64,000 nt of DNA from RH-AL1 sp965198485 (GTDB taxonomy: Bacteria; Pseudomonadota; Alphaproteobacteria; Rhizobiales; Beijerinckiaceae). Of this stretch, positions 45,676 through 55,455 are shown piece after piece. The position numbers were made by a program, and so were the translations under genes. Under the pieces are notes generated by a model. The model ran no database searches, was not told the origin of the DNA, and was given only the letters and a program-made list of their open reading frames with translations. The stretch covers positions 3,286,001 to 3,350,000 of the forward strand of contig CBDAPQ010000005.1 in assembly GCA_965198485.1 (NCBI GenBank), in the 5' to 3' direction. Position 1 is the stretch's first letter. Every line of letters starts with the position of its first letter.

Positions 45676-45904
45676 CCGCGGCGTAATGTCGCAGAAGCAA
45701 GGTATCTAACGCGGTCTTGTCGCTTGCGTTCGTCGCGATTTTGCACTTCATGCGCAGAGACGGGGTAGTCGCGTCATCGCTTGCCCCTGCTTCTAGCCTA
45801 GTCTTCATAGGCGAACCCGTTCGCGACCCACGACGCAGCCCGAGCGATGGGCGGCATGTTGGGCGAGCCTGATGGCCGGCGCGAACGCCCCATCCAGGAC
45901 ATCG

Positions 45905-47542
<1,638 letters not shown>

Positions 47543-47665
47543 GGTCACGCCGACGCGCGTCATTCCGGACGCGGCCAAGCGGAGATCGGGGCCTTTCCGC
47601 TATGACGCGACGGCCGACGCTCGCCGATTCCGTGTTCGCCTCCGGCGCCGCGGAGTGACAAGACT

Positions 47666-49057
47666 TCAGCTCGCCGGCAGCGTCAGCTCGGCCCGCAGAC
47701 CTCGTGCCGGGCTGGTGTCGAGGCGGAAGACGCCGCCGTAGAGGCCGGCCAGTTCCTCGACGATCGAGAGCCCGAGGCCGCTGCCCGGCTTGGTCTCGTC
47801 GAGGCGGCCGCCGCGCTTGATCGCGGCGGCGCGCTGCTCCGGCTGCAGCCCCGGCCCGTCGTCGTCGATGGTGATGCGGAAGTACGGGCGCTCCGAGGCG
47901 GCGTCGCGGAACTCCGGACCGACGCCGATGGAGACTTCCTGTGAGGCCCATTTGCCGGCGTTATCGACGAGATTGCCGACCATCTCCTCGAGATCCTGCT
48001 TCTCGCCGAGGAAACGCACGTTCGGCGCCCCGCCCAGCGTGAAGACGATGTTGCGCGGGCCGTAGATCTTGGCAAAGGTGCGCAACAGCCCTTCGACGAC
48101 TGGCTTTACCTCTGTGGCGCTGCCGATCTTGCGCGCCGCCACTGCCGCGCGCGCGCGCTCCAGGTAGTAGGCGACCTGGTCGCGCATCACGCCGGCCTGT
48201 TCCGAGACCTTCTCGGAAAAAGCCCCATCCTCCACCGCCGCCTCGTTGATGATGACGCTGAGCGGCGTCTTCAGCGCATGCGCCAGGTTGCCGACCTGGG
48301 TGCGGGCGCGCTCGACGACGTCGCGATTGGCGGCGATCATGAGATTGAGCTCGCTCGCCAGCGGGGCGATGTCGACGGGATAGACCCCTTCGATCCTCTC
48401 GCTGTCGCCGCGGCGGATCGAGGCGACGCCCAGCTGCAGGCGACGCAACGGCATCAGCCCGTAGCGCAATGCAAGCGCCGAGGAGGCCGCGAGCACGATG
48501 GCGAGGATCGCGAAAGTGACGGCGAGCTCGACCTCGAAGCGGTGCATCTGCACCTCGAGCTCGTCGGTCGTCGCCGCGACCTGGACCAGGAAGATGCCCT
48601 GGTCGCCGGTATCGATCACCCGCTCGACCATGCGCAGCGAACGATCGTCCGGCCCCTTGACGTAGCCGCGGCGCGAGCCGCCCATCCCGGAGGGCACGCC
48701 GCTGTCGGCGAGGCGCGGCAGGCGCGCCGCGAACAAAGAGCGCGACGCCTTGATCTCCGTCCTCGAGCCGTCGAGGCGCGTGATCTGCCAATACCAGCCC
48801 GAGAGGGTGAGCTCGAATTGAGGGTCGGCAAGCTGGCCGATATCGGGACCCTTGTCGTCGCCGGGACGGTCGGCGGCAAGGTCGGCGACGAGCGCGCGGA
48901 GATAGACGCCGAGCCGCTCGTCGAAACCTGTCTCGGTCGAGGTGCGGTAGATCGCGGTGAGGATCAGCCCGGCGATGAGCAGCACGACGACGCTGAACAC
49001 GCTCGCCGAGATGAACAGGCGCGTGGCGATCGAGCGGCGTCGCGGGTCACCCCACAT
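47666..49057 (-). CDS. Sensor histidine kinase, PhoQ-like
   Basis: A 463-residue two-pass membrane kinase. TM1 at about 17-37 (FSVVVLLIAGLILTAI), a periplasmic sensor to about 180, TM2 about 178-200 (LAVTFAILAIVLAASSALAL), HAMP, and the H-box VGNLAHALKTPLSVIINEAA, followed by NLVDNAGKWAS, DDDGPGL and GSGLGLSIVEELAGLYGG. The LAHxLKTPLSV form is typical of PhoQ-class kinases in proteobacteria. Its likely partner is the response regulator at 49377, 319 nt upstream, with palindromic repeats between them. Confidence 0.93.
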   Translation of the reverse strand: MWGDPRRRSIATRLFISASVFSVVVLLIAGLILTAIYRTSTETGFDERLGVYLRALVADLAADRPGDDKGPDIGQLADPQFELTLSGWYWQITRLDGSRTEIKASRSLFAARLPRLADSGVPSGMGGSRRGYVKGPDDRSLRMVERVIDTGDQGIFLVQVAATTDELEVQMHRFEVELAVTFAILAIVLAASSALALRYGLMPLRRLQLGVASIRRGDSERIEGVYPVDIAPLASELNLMIAANRDVVERARTQVGNLAHALKTPLSVIINEAAVEDGAFSEKVSEQAGVMRDQVAYYLERARAAVAARKIGSATEVKPVVEGLLRTFAKIYGPRNIVFTLGGAPNVRFLGEKQDLEEMVGNLVDNAGKWASQEVSIGVGPEFRDAASERPYFRITIDDDGPGLQPEQRAAAIKRGGRLDETKPGSGLGLSIVEELAGLYGGVFRLDTSPARGLRAELTLPAS

Positions 49058-49075
49058 GGGTCAGGCCGTCGAGCA

Positions 49076-49314
49076 CCCTTCCCCGCGAAGCGGGGGAGGG
49101 GGACCGCCGAAGGCGGTGGAGGGGCTTTCGGTTCCGCCCCGGCGAAACAATGCGGGGTAAGCCCTTCTCCCCTTGTCGGAGAAGGTGGCGCGAAGCGCCG
49201 GATGAGGAGTCGCGCGATCCTGGGAGGTTCGTTTCTCGGCAAAAAGAAGCGGCAACGTTTCCCGACCCCTCATCCGCCCTTCGGGCACCTTCTCCCGCAG
49301 GGAGAGAAGGGCGG
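49076..49314. repeat. Cluster of intergenic palindromic repeats
   Basis: Three rhizobial-type palindromic elements in the 319-nt gap between the response regulator and the kinase. (a) 49076-49132: CCTTCCCCGCGAAGCGGGGG and GGACCGCCGAAGGCGGTGGA. (b) 49160-49211: GCCCTTCTCCCC, GGAGAAGGTGGCGCGAAGCG, GGATGAGG. (c) 49263-49314: CCCCTCATCCGCCCTTCGGG, CACCTTCTCCCGCAGGGAGA. Elements b and c are inverted copies of each other and could fold together into one large hairpin in the transcript. Confidence 0.8.
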
Positions 49315-49376
49315 CCCGGCACGTTGGATCGGATATGGCCCGCTTCGCGGAGGAGGATATGCGTGGCCGACAGCAC

Positions 49377-50090
49377 TCAGCCCTTCCCCACGGCGGGACG
49401 ACCCGACTTCGCGGTGCCGTCTCCCGGGGTGCCGTCGGCGTTCACAAGGTAGCCGAGACCGCGCATGGTCTGGATGATGTCGACCCCCAGCTTGCGCCGC
49501 AGGCGGCCGACGAAGACCTCGATCGTGTTGGAGTCGCGATCGAAGTCCTGATCGTAGAGATGATCGACGATCTCCGAGCGCGAGACCACCCGGCCGGCGT
49601 GGTGCATCAGGTAGGACAGGAGCCGGTACTCGTGCGACGTCAGCTTGATCGGGTTGCCGTCGACCGAGACGCGCGAGGCGCGCGTGTCGAGCTGCACCGG
49701 GCCGCAGATGAACTCGCTGGAGGCATGGCCGACCGAGCGTCGCAGCAGCGCGCGCAGGCGCGCCAGGATCTCTTCCATGTGGAAGGGCTTGGCGACGTAG
49801 TCGTCGGCGCCGGCGTCGAAGCCCTTCACCTTGTCGCTCCAACGGTCGCGCGCCGTGAGGATCAGGATCGGCATGGCACGGCCGGCCTTGCGCCACTCGC
49901 CGATGATCGAGATGCCGTCCTTCTTGGGCAGGCCGAGATCGAGCACAACGGCGTCGTAGGGCTCGGTCTCGCCGAGGAACTGCCCCTCTTCGCCGTCGAA
50001 GGCGCGATCGACGACGTAGCCCGCCTCCTCCAGGGCCCGGACGATCTGCCGGTTGAGATCGGCATCGTCCTCCACGACCAAAAGCCGCAC
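49377..50090 (-). CDS. OmpR/PhoP-type response regulator
   Basis: A 237-residue regulator with receiver and winged-helix domains. It begins MRLLVVEDDADLNRQIVRAL with the phosphorylated Asp51 in VVLDLGLPKKDG, then ILTARDRWSDKVKGFDAGAD, DYVAKPFHMEEILARLRALL, and the DNA-binding part with LTSHEYRLLSYLMHHAGRVV and DRDSNTIEVFVGRLRRKL. The GTG at 50090 has AGGAG 7 nt upstream. It sits 10 nt after the PepSY gene and before the PhoQ-like kinase, so it most likely pairs with that kinase (PhoPQ-like). Confidence 0.95.
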   Translation of the reverse strand: MRLLVVEDDADLNRQIVRALEEAGYVVDRAFDGEEGQFLGETEPYDAVVLDLGLPKKDGISIIGEWRKAGRAMPILILTARDRWSDKVKGFDAGADDYVAKPFHMEEILARLRALLRRSVGHASSEFICGPVQLDTRASRVSVDGNPIKLTSHEYRLLSYLMHHAGRVVSRSEIVDHLYDQDFDRDSNTIEVFVGRLRRKLGVDIIQTMRGLGYLVNADGTPGDGTAKSGRPAVGKG

Positions 50091-50100
50091 GTGCGTTCTC

Positions 50101-50568
50101 CTACTTGTGATCGGCCATATCGGCCGGGCTGACAGCTTGGCCGTTCTGCGCGTTGATGTAGACCCGGATGATGCGGCCGTCGCGGCGCAGCACGAACACC
50201 TCGTAGACGAGTTCGTCCTGCTTCCAGCGACAGAGGCGCGTGCGCAGCGTCTCTCCCTCGGCCCGACCGGCCCGCGTCGCACTGACCGGGTCGGTGAGCC
50301 TTCTCTGGACGATCTTGTCGCGCGTTTCGGACTGGCTGAAGCAGGTACGCCCGCGCGGGGGATGCGGCGGGCTTTCGGCGCGAGCTGGCGAGGGCGCGTA
50401 GGCGCGCAGGCCCGACGAAGCACTCGACGGTGCGGTCGGACCAGGCGATGGAGCCGGCGGGCCACTGGGGAAAGGCGGCAGATTGTACGCGGGAGCGTCC
50501 TCGCCAGCCGCGGCAGTGGTGGCGGCGGCGCCCAGCAAGCAGGCTAGAGCGAAGGCCGCGGTCCTCAT
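50101..50568 (-). CDS. PepSY-like periplasmic protein
   Basis: A 155-residue exported protein. N-terminal signal MRTAAFALACLLGAAATTAA, a Pro/Ser-rich linker (FPSGPPAPSPGPTAPSSASS), then a C-terminal PepSY-like domain, TRLCRWKQDELVYEVFVLRR and DGRIIRVYINAQNGQAVS. PepSY proteins are thought to modulate proteases or sensors in the periplasm. It is the first gene of an operon with the response regulator and kinase, and may tune the sensor. Confidence 0.82.
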   Translation of the reverse strand: MRTAAFALACLLGAAATTAAAGEDAPAYNLPPFPSGPPAPSPGPTAPSSASSGLRAYAPSPARAESPPHPPRGRTCFSQSETRDKIVQRRLTDPVSATRAGRAEGETLRTRLCRWKQDELVYEVFVLRRDGRIIRVYINAQNGQAVSPADMADHK

Positions 50569-50622
50569 GCCCTCACGATGTACCTTGAGCGCTGAATGCG
50601 TCATGAACGCATCGGCGGAACG

Positions 50623-51162
50623 CTAAGGCAAGGGCGAGAGCTCGGGCCAGTCGACGACGTGATCGACATAATCGCGCATCTTGACGGTCGTCTCGGTGCC
50701 GCTCAGGCGGTTGCGCACCGAGATGCCGGCCTCGTGCACGCTGTCGGGCGAGCCCGAGATCAGCGGGTGCCAGTCGGCCAGCGGCCGCCGCTCGGCAACG
50801 AGACGATAGGCGCAGCTCCCCGGCAGCCAGCGCAGCGCGCGCACCACGGCCGGCGTCAGCTGGATGCAGTCCGACACCTTGCGATGGCGTTTGGCGTAGT
50901 TCGCGCAGGCGCACGTCCCGGCATCGAACAGCTTGCAGCCGATGTCGGTGTTAACGATCTCGCCGCTGTCCTCGTCCTCGAGCTTGACCAGGCAGCATCG
51001 CCCGCAGCGGTCGCACAAGGCTTCCCACTCGGCCGAGTCCAGCTGTTCGAGCGTCTTGGTTTCCCAGAAGCGCTCGGCCGGAGGTTCGACGCAAGCGCCG
51101 CCATCTTTCGGCTGCCTTGTCTGAGCAGATCCTGTATCGTTGCGGGACGGGCGAGGCGGCAT
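50623..51162 (-). CDS. YcgN family cysteine cluster protein (UPF0260)
   Basis: A 179-residue protein with a dense cysteine pattern: EALCDRCGRCCLVKLEDEDS, IGCKLFDAGTCACANYAKR, VSDCIQLTPAVVRALRWLP, followed by YRLVAERRPLADWHPLISG. These match the UPF0260/YcgN group, predicted to bind zinc or an Fe-S cluster; function unknown. The ATG at 51162 was chosen; an in-frame start further upstream at 51183 exists. It is divergent from the PBP gene with about 60 nt between. Confidence 0.88.
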   Translation of the reverse strand: MPPRPSRNDTGSAQTRQPKDGGACVEPPAERFWETKTLEQLDSAEWEALCDRCGRCCLVKLEDEDSGEIVNTDIGCKLFDAGTCACANYAKRHRKVSDCIQLTPAVVRALRWLPGSCAYRLVAERRPLADWHPLISGSPDSVHEAGISVRNRLSGTETTVKMRDYVDHVVDWPELSPLP

Positions 51163-51221
51163 GTGGATTGCGCGGGAGCTCACGTGTGGGCGGGCCGAGC
51201 AATCGACTTGCGCTTCGCCGA

Positions 51222-53603
51222 ATGCCCGGTCAAGACCGCCTTTCCCGAGAGACGCGCCGTTTGAAGAAGCTCGCGCACTGGTTCATTCGCTGGCTGATCG
51301 GCCCCTGGATCGATGCGACGGGCGCTTGGCTCGAGCGGCGGCGTCCCTGGATCGAAGCCCGTCGCGTCGATATCGAGCGTCTGCGCAACTCGCCGCGCCT
51401 GGAGCGCCTGCGCCGCGGCATGCTCGCGCTCGACTCGTGGATCGACTCCTCGGTCTGGGGCAGCGGCCACAGCGCCTCCGGCAGCTACGAACGGTTCGCG
51501 CTGTTCATGGAGCGCTTCCACGTCACCGGCGTGAAGCGCATCGCGGTCGAGGTTGGATGCGAAGCCTTCACTCTATCGATCGCCGGCGGTTTCGTGCTGC
51601 TCGCGCTGGCGATCCCGGCCTTCGAGCTGACTTCGGAGGACTGGCTGAAGAAGCAGGACCTCGCCGTCACCTTCCTCGATCGCTACGGCCAGGAGGTTGG
51701 GCGTCGCGGCATCCGCCACGACGACGCCGTGCCCTTCGACGAGCTGCCGCCCAACCTGATCCACGCCCTCATCGCCACGGAGGATCGCCGCTTCTTCGAG
51801 CATTACGGCATCGACGTCATCGGCACGATGCGCGCGTTGCTGGTGAATTCGCGTTCCGAAGGCGTGCGACAGGGCGGTTCGTCGCTGACGCAGCAGCTGG
51901 CCAAGAACCTGTTCCTCTCCAACGAGCGCACGCTGCCGCGCAAGGTCAACGAGGCCTTCCTCGCGCTCTGGCTCGAGGCGCATCTCTCCAAGCGCGAGAT
52001 CCTCAGCCTCTATCTCGACCGCGCTTATCTCGGCGGCGGGACCTTCGGCGTCCAGGCGGCCTCCGAGTTCTACTTCGGCAAGTCGGTGCGCGACCTCACC
52101 CTACCCGAGGCGGCGATGATCGCCGGCCTGTTCAAGGCGCCGACGAAATACGCCCCCCACATCAACCTGCCGGCGGCGCGCGCCCGCGCCAACGACGTGT
52201 TGAACAACATGGTCGAGGCCGGCTATCTCACCGCCGGCCAGATCTACGCCGCCCAGCGCAACCCGGCGACGCCGGTCGATCGCCAGCAGGAGACCTCGCC
52301 GGACTGGTACCTCGACTGGGCCTACAACGAGGTCCGAGACCTTGCCGCCGACGGCAAGTTCGGCGACGAGACGGTGCTGACGGTGCGCACCGGGCTCGAT
52401 CCGGCGCTGCAGCAACACGTCGAGGCGACGATCGAGAGCTACCTGCGCCAATACGGCCAGAGCTCCAACGTGGGACAGGCGGCGGCGGTGATCCTCGACC
52501 CCAACGGGGTGGTGCGAGCCATCGTCGGCGGTCGCGACTACGGCGTGAGCCAGTTCAACCGCGCCACCGACGCGTTGCGCCAGCCCGGCTCCTCGTTCAA
52601 GCCCTACCTCTACCTGACGGCGCTCATGAGCGGCAAGTTCAAGCCCTCCAGCGTGATCTCCGGCGCCTCGCTTTGCCTGGGCAAGGACTATTGCCCGCAC
52701 AATTACGACGACGAGACGGCCGGCCGCCTGACATTGTCGTCGGCGCTGGCCATGTCGCTCAACACCGCCGCGATCCGGCTCTCGATCGAGATCGGCGACG
52801 GCACCACCGCCTGGAACAAGGCCAAGGACGGCCGGGCAAAGGTGGTCGCCACCGCGCGCCGCATGGGCATCACCACGCCGCTTCCCGACACGGTGTCGCT
52901 GCCGCTGGGCGCCGACGCGGTGAAGGTCATCGAGCACGCCGGCGCCTACGCGACCTTCGCCAGCGGCGGCAAGCATACGCCGCCCTACGCCGCCTCCACG
53001 GTGACCAGCCGGCGCGGCGAGGTCCTCTACGAGCACGACCGCGACGGCCACATGCCCGAGCAGGTCATCGACCCGAACGCGATCGCGATGATGAACACGA
53101 TGCTGCGCCAAGTGGTGACCGGCGGCACCGGCCGCGCGGCGGATATTCCCGGCCTGCCGGTCGCCGGCAAGACCGGCACCACGAACGGCTATCACGACGC
53201 CTGGTTCGTCGGCTTCACCGGCAACTACGTCGGCGCGGTCTGGTACGGCAACGACGACTACCAGTCGATGAACGAGGTGACGGGCGGCAAGCTGCCGGCG
53301 CGCACCTGGCACGACATCATGGAATTCGCCCACCAGAACGTCGAACCCAAGCCCGTGCCGGGCCTGCCGGCGCCCTCCGCCAAGGTCGTGGTGACCGCCG
53401 GCGGGGACGGCAGCGGCGACAACACTCTGCCGCGGCGCCCGGCGACCTTGACCAAGGCGAGCGCCGACGTGCTGGCGTCCATCGCCAATGCCGCGAGCGT
53501 GGCCGAGATGGGCCGCGCCCCGCGGACCGAGAGCATGGTGGCGCCGGAGACCGGCATCGTCGACATGCCGCGGATGGCGGGCAAGGTCACCGACCTCCGG
53601 TGA
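51222..53603 (+). CDS. Class A penicillin-binding protein (PBP1A family)
   Basis: A 793-residue bifunctional peptidoglycan synthase. A membrane helix lies at about 120-140 (FTLSIAGGFVLLALAIPAF). The GT51 domain has ALIATEDRRFFEHYGIDVIG with Glu187 and RQGGSSLTQQLAKNLFLSN. The transpeptidase domain has PGSSFKPYLYLT (nucleophile Ser457, Lys460), MSLNTAAIRLS and VAGKTGTTNG (Lys650). The 120-residue N-terminal cytoplasmic region is long and basic. Its stop overlaps the GTG of the DUF1214 gene, so they form a coupled unit. The start ATG could also be a TTG at 51260. Confidence 0.95.
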   Translation: MPGQDRLSRETRRLKKLAHWFIRWLIGPWIDATGAWLERRRPWIEARRVDIERLRNSPRLERLRRGMLALDSWIDSSVWGSGHSASGSYERFALFMERFHVTGVKRIAVEVGCEAFTLSIAGGFVLLALAIPAFELTSEDWLKKQDLAVTFLDRYGQEVGRRGIRHDDAVPFDELPPNLIHALIATEDRRFFEHYGIDVIGTMRALLVNSRSEGVRQGGSSLTQQLAKNLFLSNERTLPRKVNEAFLALWLEAHLSKREILSLYLDRAYLGGGTFGVQAASEFYFGKSVRDLTLPEAAMIAGLFKAPTKYAPHINLPAARARANDVLNNMVEAGYLTAGQIYAAQRNPATPVDRQQETSPDWYLDWAYNEVRDLAADGKFGDETVLTVRTGLDPALQQHVEATIESYLRQYGQSSNVGQAAAVILDPNGVVRAIVGGRDYGVSQFNRATDALRQPGSSFKPYLYLTALMSGKFKPSSVISGASLCLGKDYCPHNYDDETAGRLTLSSALAMSLNTAAIRLSIEIGDGTTAWNKAKDGRAKVVATARRMGITTPLPDTVSLPLGADAVKVIEHAGAYATFASGGKHTPPYAASTVTSRRGEVLYEHDRDGHMPEQVIDPNAIAMMNTMLRQVVTGGTGRAADIPGLPVAGKTGTTNGYHDAWFVGFTGNYVGAVWYGNDDYQSMNEVTGGKLPARTWHDIMEFAHQNVEPKPVPGLPAPSAKVVVTAGGDGSGDNTLPRRPATLTKASADVLASIANAASVAEMGRAPRTESMVAPETGIVDMPRMAGKVTDLR

Positions 53604-54217
53604 GCCCGGTGCGGGCGGAACCATCGCGCGACGGCGACCTGCGGCTCTCGACGCTGCTCAGGATCGTCGTCGCCGTGCTCGCGGGCGTGATCCTCGGCCT
53701 GCTGGCCACCGTCAGGAGCCTCGATCTCGACACGCGCGGCGTCGTCGCCGGCGCCTGGCGCACGACGCCGCGCGACGGCAGCGGCCAGGTCGATCCCTAC
53801 GCGCTCGCCGCCAATGCCCGCGCGGGCCTGCTGCCGCTCGGCGAGTCGGAAGGGCTGAGCTTCATCGCTCTCACCGACGATCGCGGCATCACGCTCGACG
53901 GCGCCTGCGACTACACGGTCGAGGGTCCGATGCCGCCGGCCCGCTATTGGACGCTGAGCCTGCTCGACTCCGCCGGCTTCCCCGTCGACGATCCGGCGAG
54001 GCGCTACGGCTTCACCTCGGCGGAGGTGCTGCGCCTCGACAAGGCGCCGGTGACGATCGCGGTTTCGCCGCAGGCGCGCCCAGGCAATTGGCTGCCGACG
54101 GGCGCGAGACAGCGCTTCATCTTGATGCTTCGCCTCTACGACACCAGCCTGACCTCGGGCGGCACCGACTTCGGCGCGCTGAAGATGCCCACCATCGCGC
54201 GGGGCACGTGCCTTTGA
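53600..54217 (+). CDS. DUF1214 family membrane-anchored protein
   Basis: A 205-residue protein. One membrane helix (about 15-37, LRIVVAVLAGVILGLLATV) is followed by the DUF1214 domain: DPYALAANARAGLLPLGESE, LDGACDYTVEGPMPPARYWT, and GNWLPTGARQRFILMLRLYD. It starts with GTG overlapping the PBP stop (GTGA) and its stop overlaps the next gene. Function unknown; DUF1214 and DUF1254 commonly occur together, in one chain or two, and their position after a PBP suggests an envelope role. Confidence 0.87.
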   Translation: MSPVRAEPSRDGDLRLSTLLRIVVAVLAGVILGLLATVRSLDLDTRGVVAGAWRTTPRDGSGQVDPYALAANARAGLLPLGESEGLSFIALTDDRGITLDGACDYTVEGPMPPARYWTLSLLDSAGFPVDDPARRYGFTSAEVLRLDKAPVTIAVSPQARPGNWLPTGARQRFILMLRLYDTSLTSGGTDFGALKMPTIARGTCL

Positions 54218-54795
54218 TCCGGCTGCTGCCGCTCGCGGTCGGCCTCGCGATCGTCGGCCTCGTCGCCGGGCTGACGCATCTCTCCGCCATCCTGCTGCTC
54301 CCTGGCGTGGCGACGCGCGACGCCTACGACCTTCTCGCGGCGCGCTATGTCGGGCACGTCGGCATGAGCCTGCTGCCACCGGCGCGTCCCGGCGACACGC
54401 TGATCCCGTTCCGCGATCCGGCGGCCGTGCAGGGCCTCTGCTTCCTCAATCTCGCCAAGGCGCCGACGCGCGTGAGGACCAAGGTCGAGGAGGGCCGCCT
54501 GCTGGCGCTGTCTTTCCGCACCCGCGATGGCAGGATCTTCTATTCGATGACCGACCGCGCGGCCTTGCGCGGCACCATCGACATCCGCCTGCTCACGCCG
54601 GCGCAGCTCGCCGAGGTGGTCGCCGGCGACGACGAGGATGCCGGCCTGCCTGAAGAGCTGCGGCTGAAGGCGCCCGCCACCGCTGTGCTGATGATCGCCA
54701 CGGCGCTGATCGCCCGGCCGAGCGAGCGCGCCGACGCCGAGGCCCGCATCAGGGCCATCGAGTGCAAGCCGGAACCGCTCGCCGCCCCCTCTTAG
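54208..54795 (+). CDS. DUF1254 family membrane-anchored protein
   Basis: A 195-residue partner of the preceding DUF1214 protein. An N-terminal membrane helix (LLPLAVGLAIVGLVAGLTHL) is followed by GVATRDAYDLLAARYVGH and FRDPAAVQGLCFLNLAKAPT, KVEEGRLLALSFRTRDGRIF. The GTG at 54208 overlaps the previous gene by 10 nt; a TTG at 54214 overlapping its TGA by 3 nt (TTGA) is an equally good start. It ends 4 nt into the nadD stop on the opposite strand. Confidence 0.82.
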   Translation: MPLIRLLPLAVGLAIVGLVAGLTHLSAILLLPGVATRDAYDLLAARYVGHVGMSLLPPARPGDTLIPFRDPAAVQGLCFLNLAKAPTRVRTKVEEGRLLALSFRTRDGRIFYSMTDRAALRGTIDIRLLTPAQLAEVVAGDDEDAGLPEELRLKAPATAVLMIATALIARPSERADAEARIRAIECKPEPLAAPS

Positions 54796-55445
54796 GAGCC
54801 CTCTTGTTGAACCCTGTGGCCGCGCGGGGCGGAAGCGCGAATGGCGGTGGAGGACAGCGGCGAGCGCTTGCCGTGGAGGAACACGTAGGCCGGAGGCGGC
54901 GATGTCGCCAGGCACGCCGCGGCGCGTTCGGCAATCCGGCATCCGGCGAGCGCCGCGGCGGCGCGGGTCTGGGCGGCGCGCAACGTCGAGCCCGGGCGGT
55001 CGACGACACCCATCGGCATGGTCGCGGCGATGGTGCGCCACTTTTTCCAGAGGTGAAGATCGGCGAAACTGTCGGCGCCCATCAGCCAGACGAACCGCAC
55101 CGAGGGGCAACGCGCGACCAGCGCGGCGACGAGATCGCAGGTGTAGGGCGAGCCGAGCTGCCCCTCGAAGCCGGAGATCGCGATGCGCGGATGGGCGGCC
55201 ACCTTGGCTGCCTCGGCCATGCGTTGCGCCTGCGAAGGCAGGCCGCGCGTGTTCTTCAGCGGATTGCCGGGCGAGACCAGCCACCACACGCGATCGAGCT
55301 TGAGCCGGCGCAGCGCCAGCAGGCTGGCCGCGCGATGGCCGTCATGGGGCGGGTTGAAGGAGCCGCCGAAGACCCCGATCCGCTGCCCTCGCCCGTGCGG
55401 CGGCAGGCCGGCGAAAACGGGAGAGATCAACGGCGCGACGATCAC
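54792..55445 (-). CDS. nadD: Nicotinate-nucleotide adenylyltransferase
   Basis: A 217-residue enzyme that makes nicotinate adenine dinucleotide in NAD synthesis. The N-terminal nucleotidyltransferase motif is GVFGGSFNPPHDGHRAASLL, with WWLVSPGNPLKN, FVWLMGADSFADLHLWKKWR, and SSTAIR near the C terminus. It follows proA by 10 nt on the same strand, an arrangement common in Hyphomicrobiales. In the same window the SIR2-kinase, if it degrades NAD+, would act on the end-product of this pathway. Confidence 0.95.
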   Translation of the reverse strand: MIVAPLISPVFAGLPPHGRGQRIGVFGGSFNPPHDGHRAASLLALRRLKLDRVWWLVSPGNPLKNTRGLPSQAQRMAEAAKVAAHPRIAISGFEGQLGSPYTCDLVAALVARCPSVRFVWLMGADSFADLHLWKKWRTIAATMPMGVVDRPGSTLRAAQTRAAAALAGCRIAERAAACLATSPPPAYVFLHGKRSPLSSTAIRASAPRGHRVQQEGS

Positions 55446-55455
55446 CGCGCGAGGA

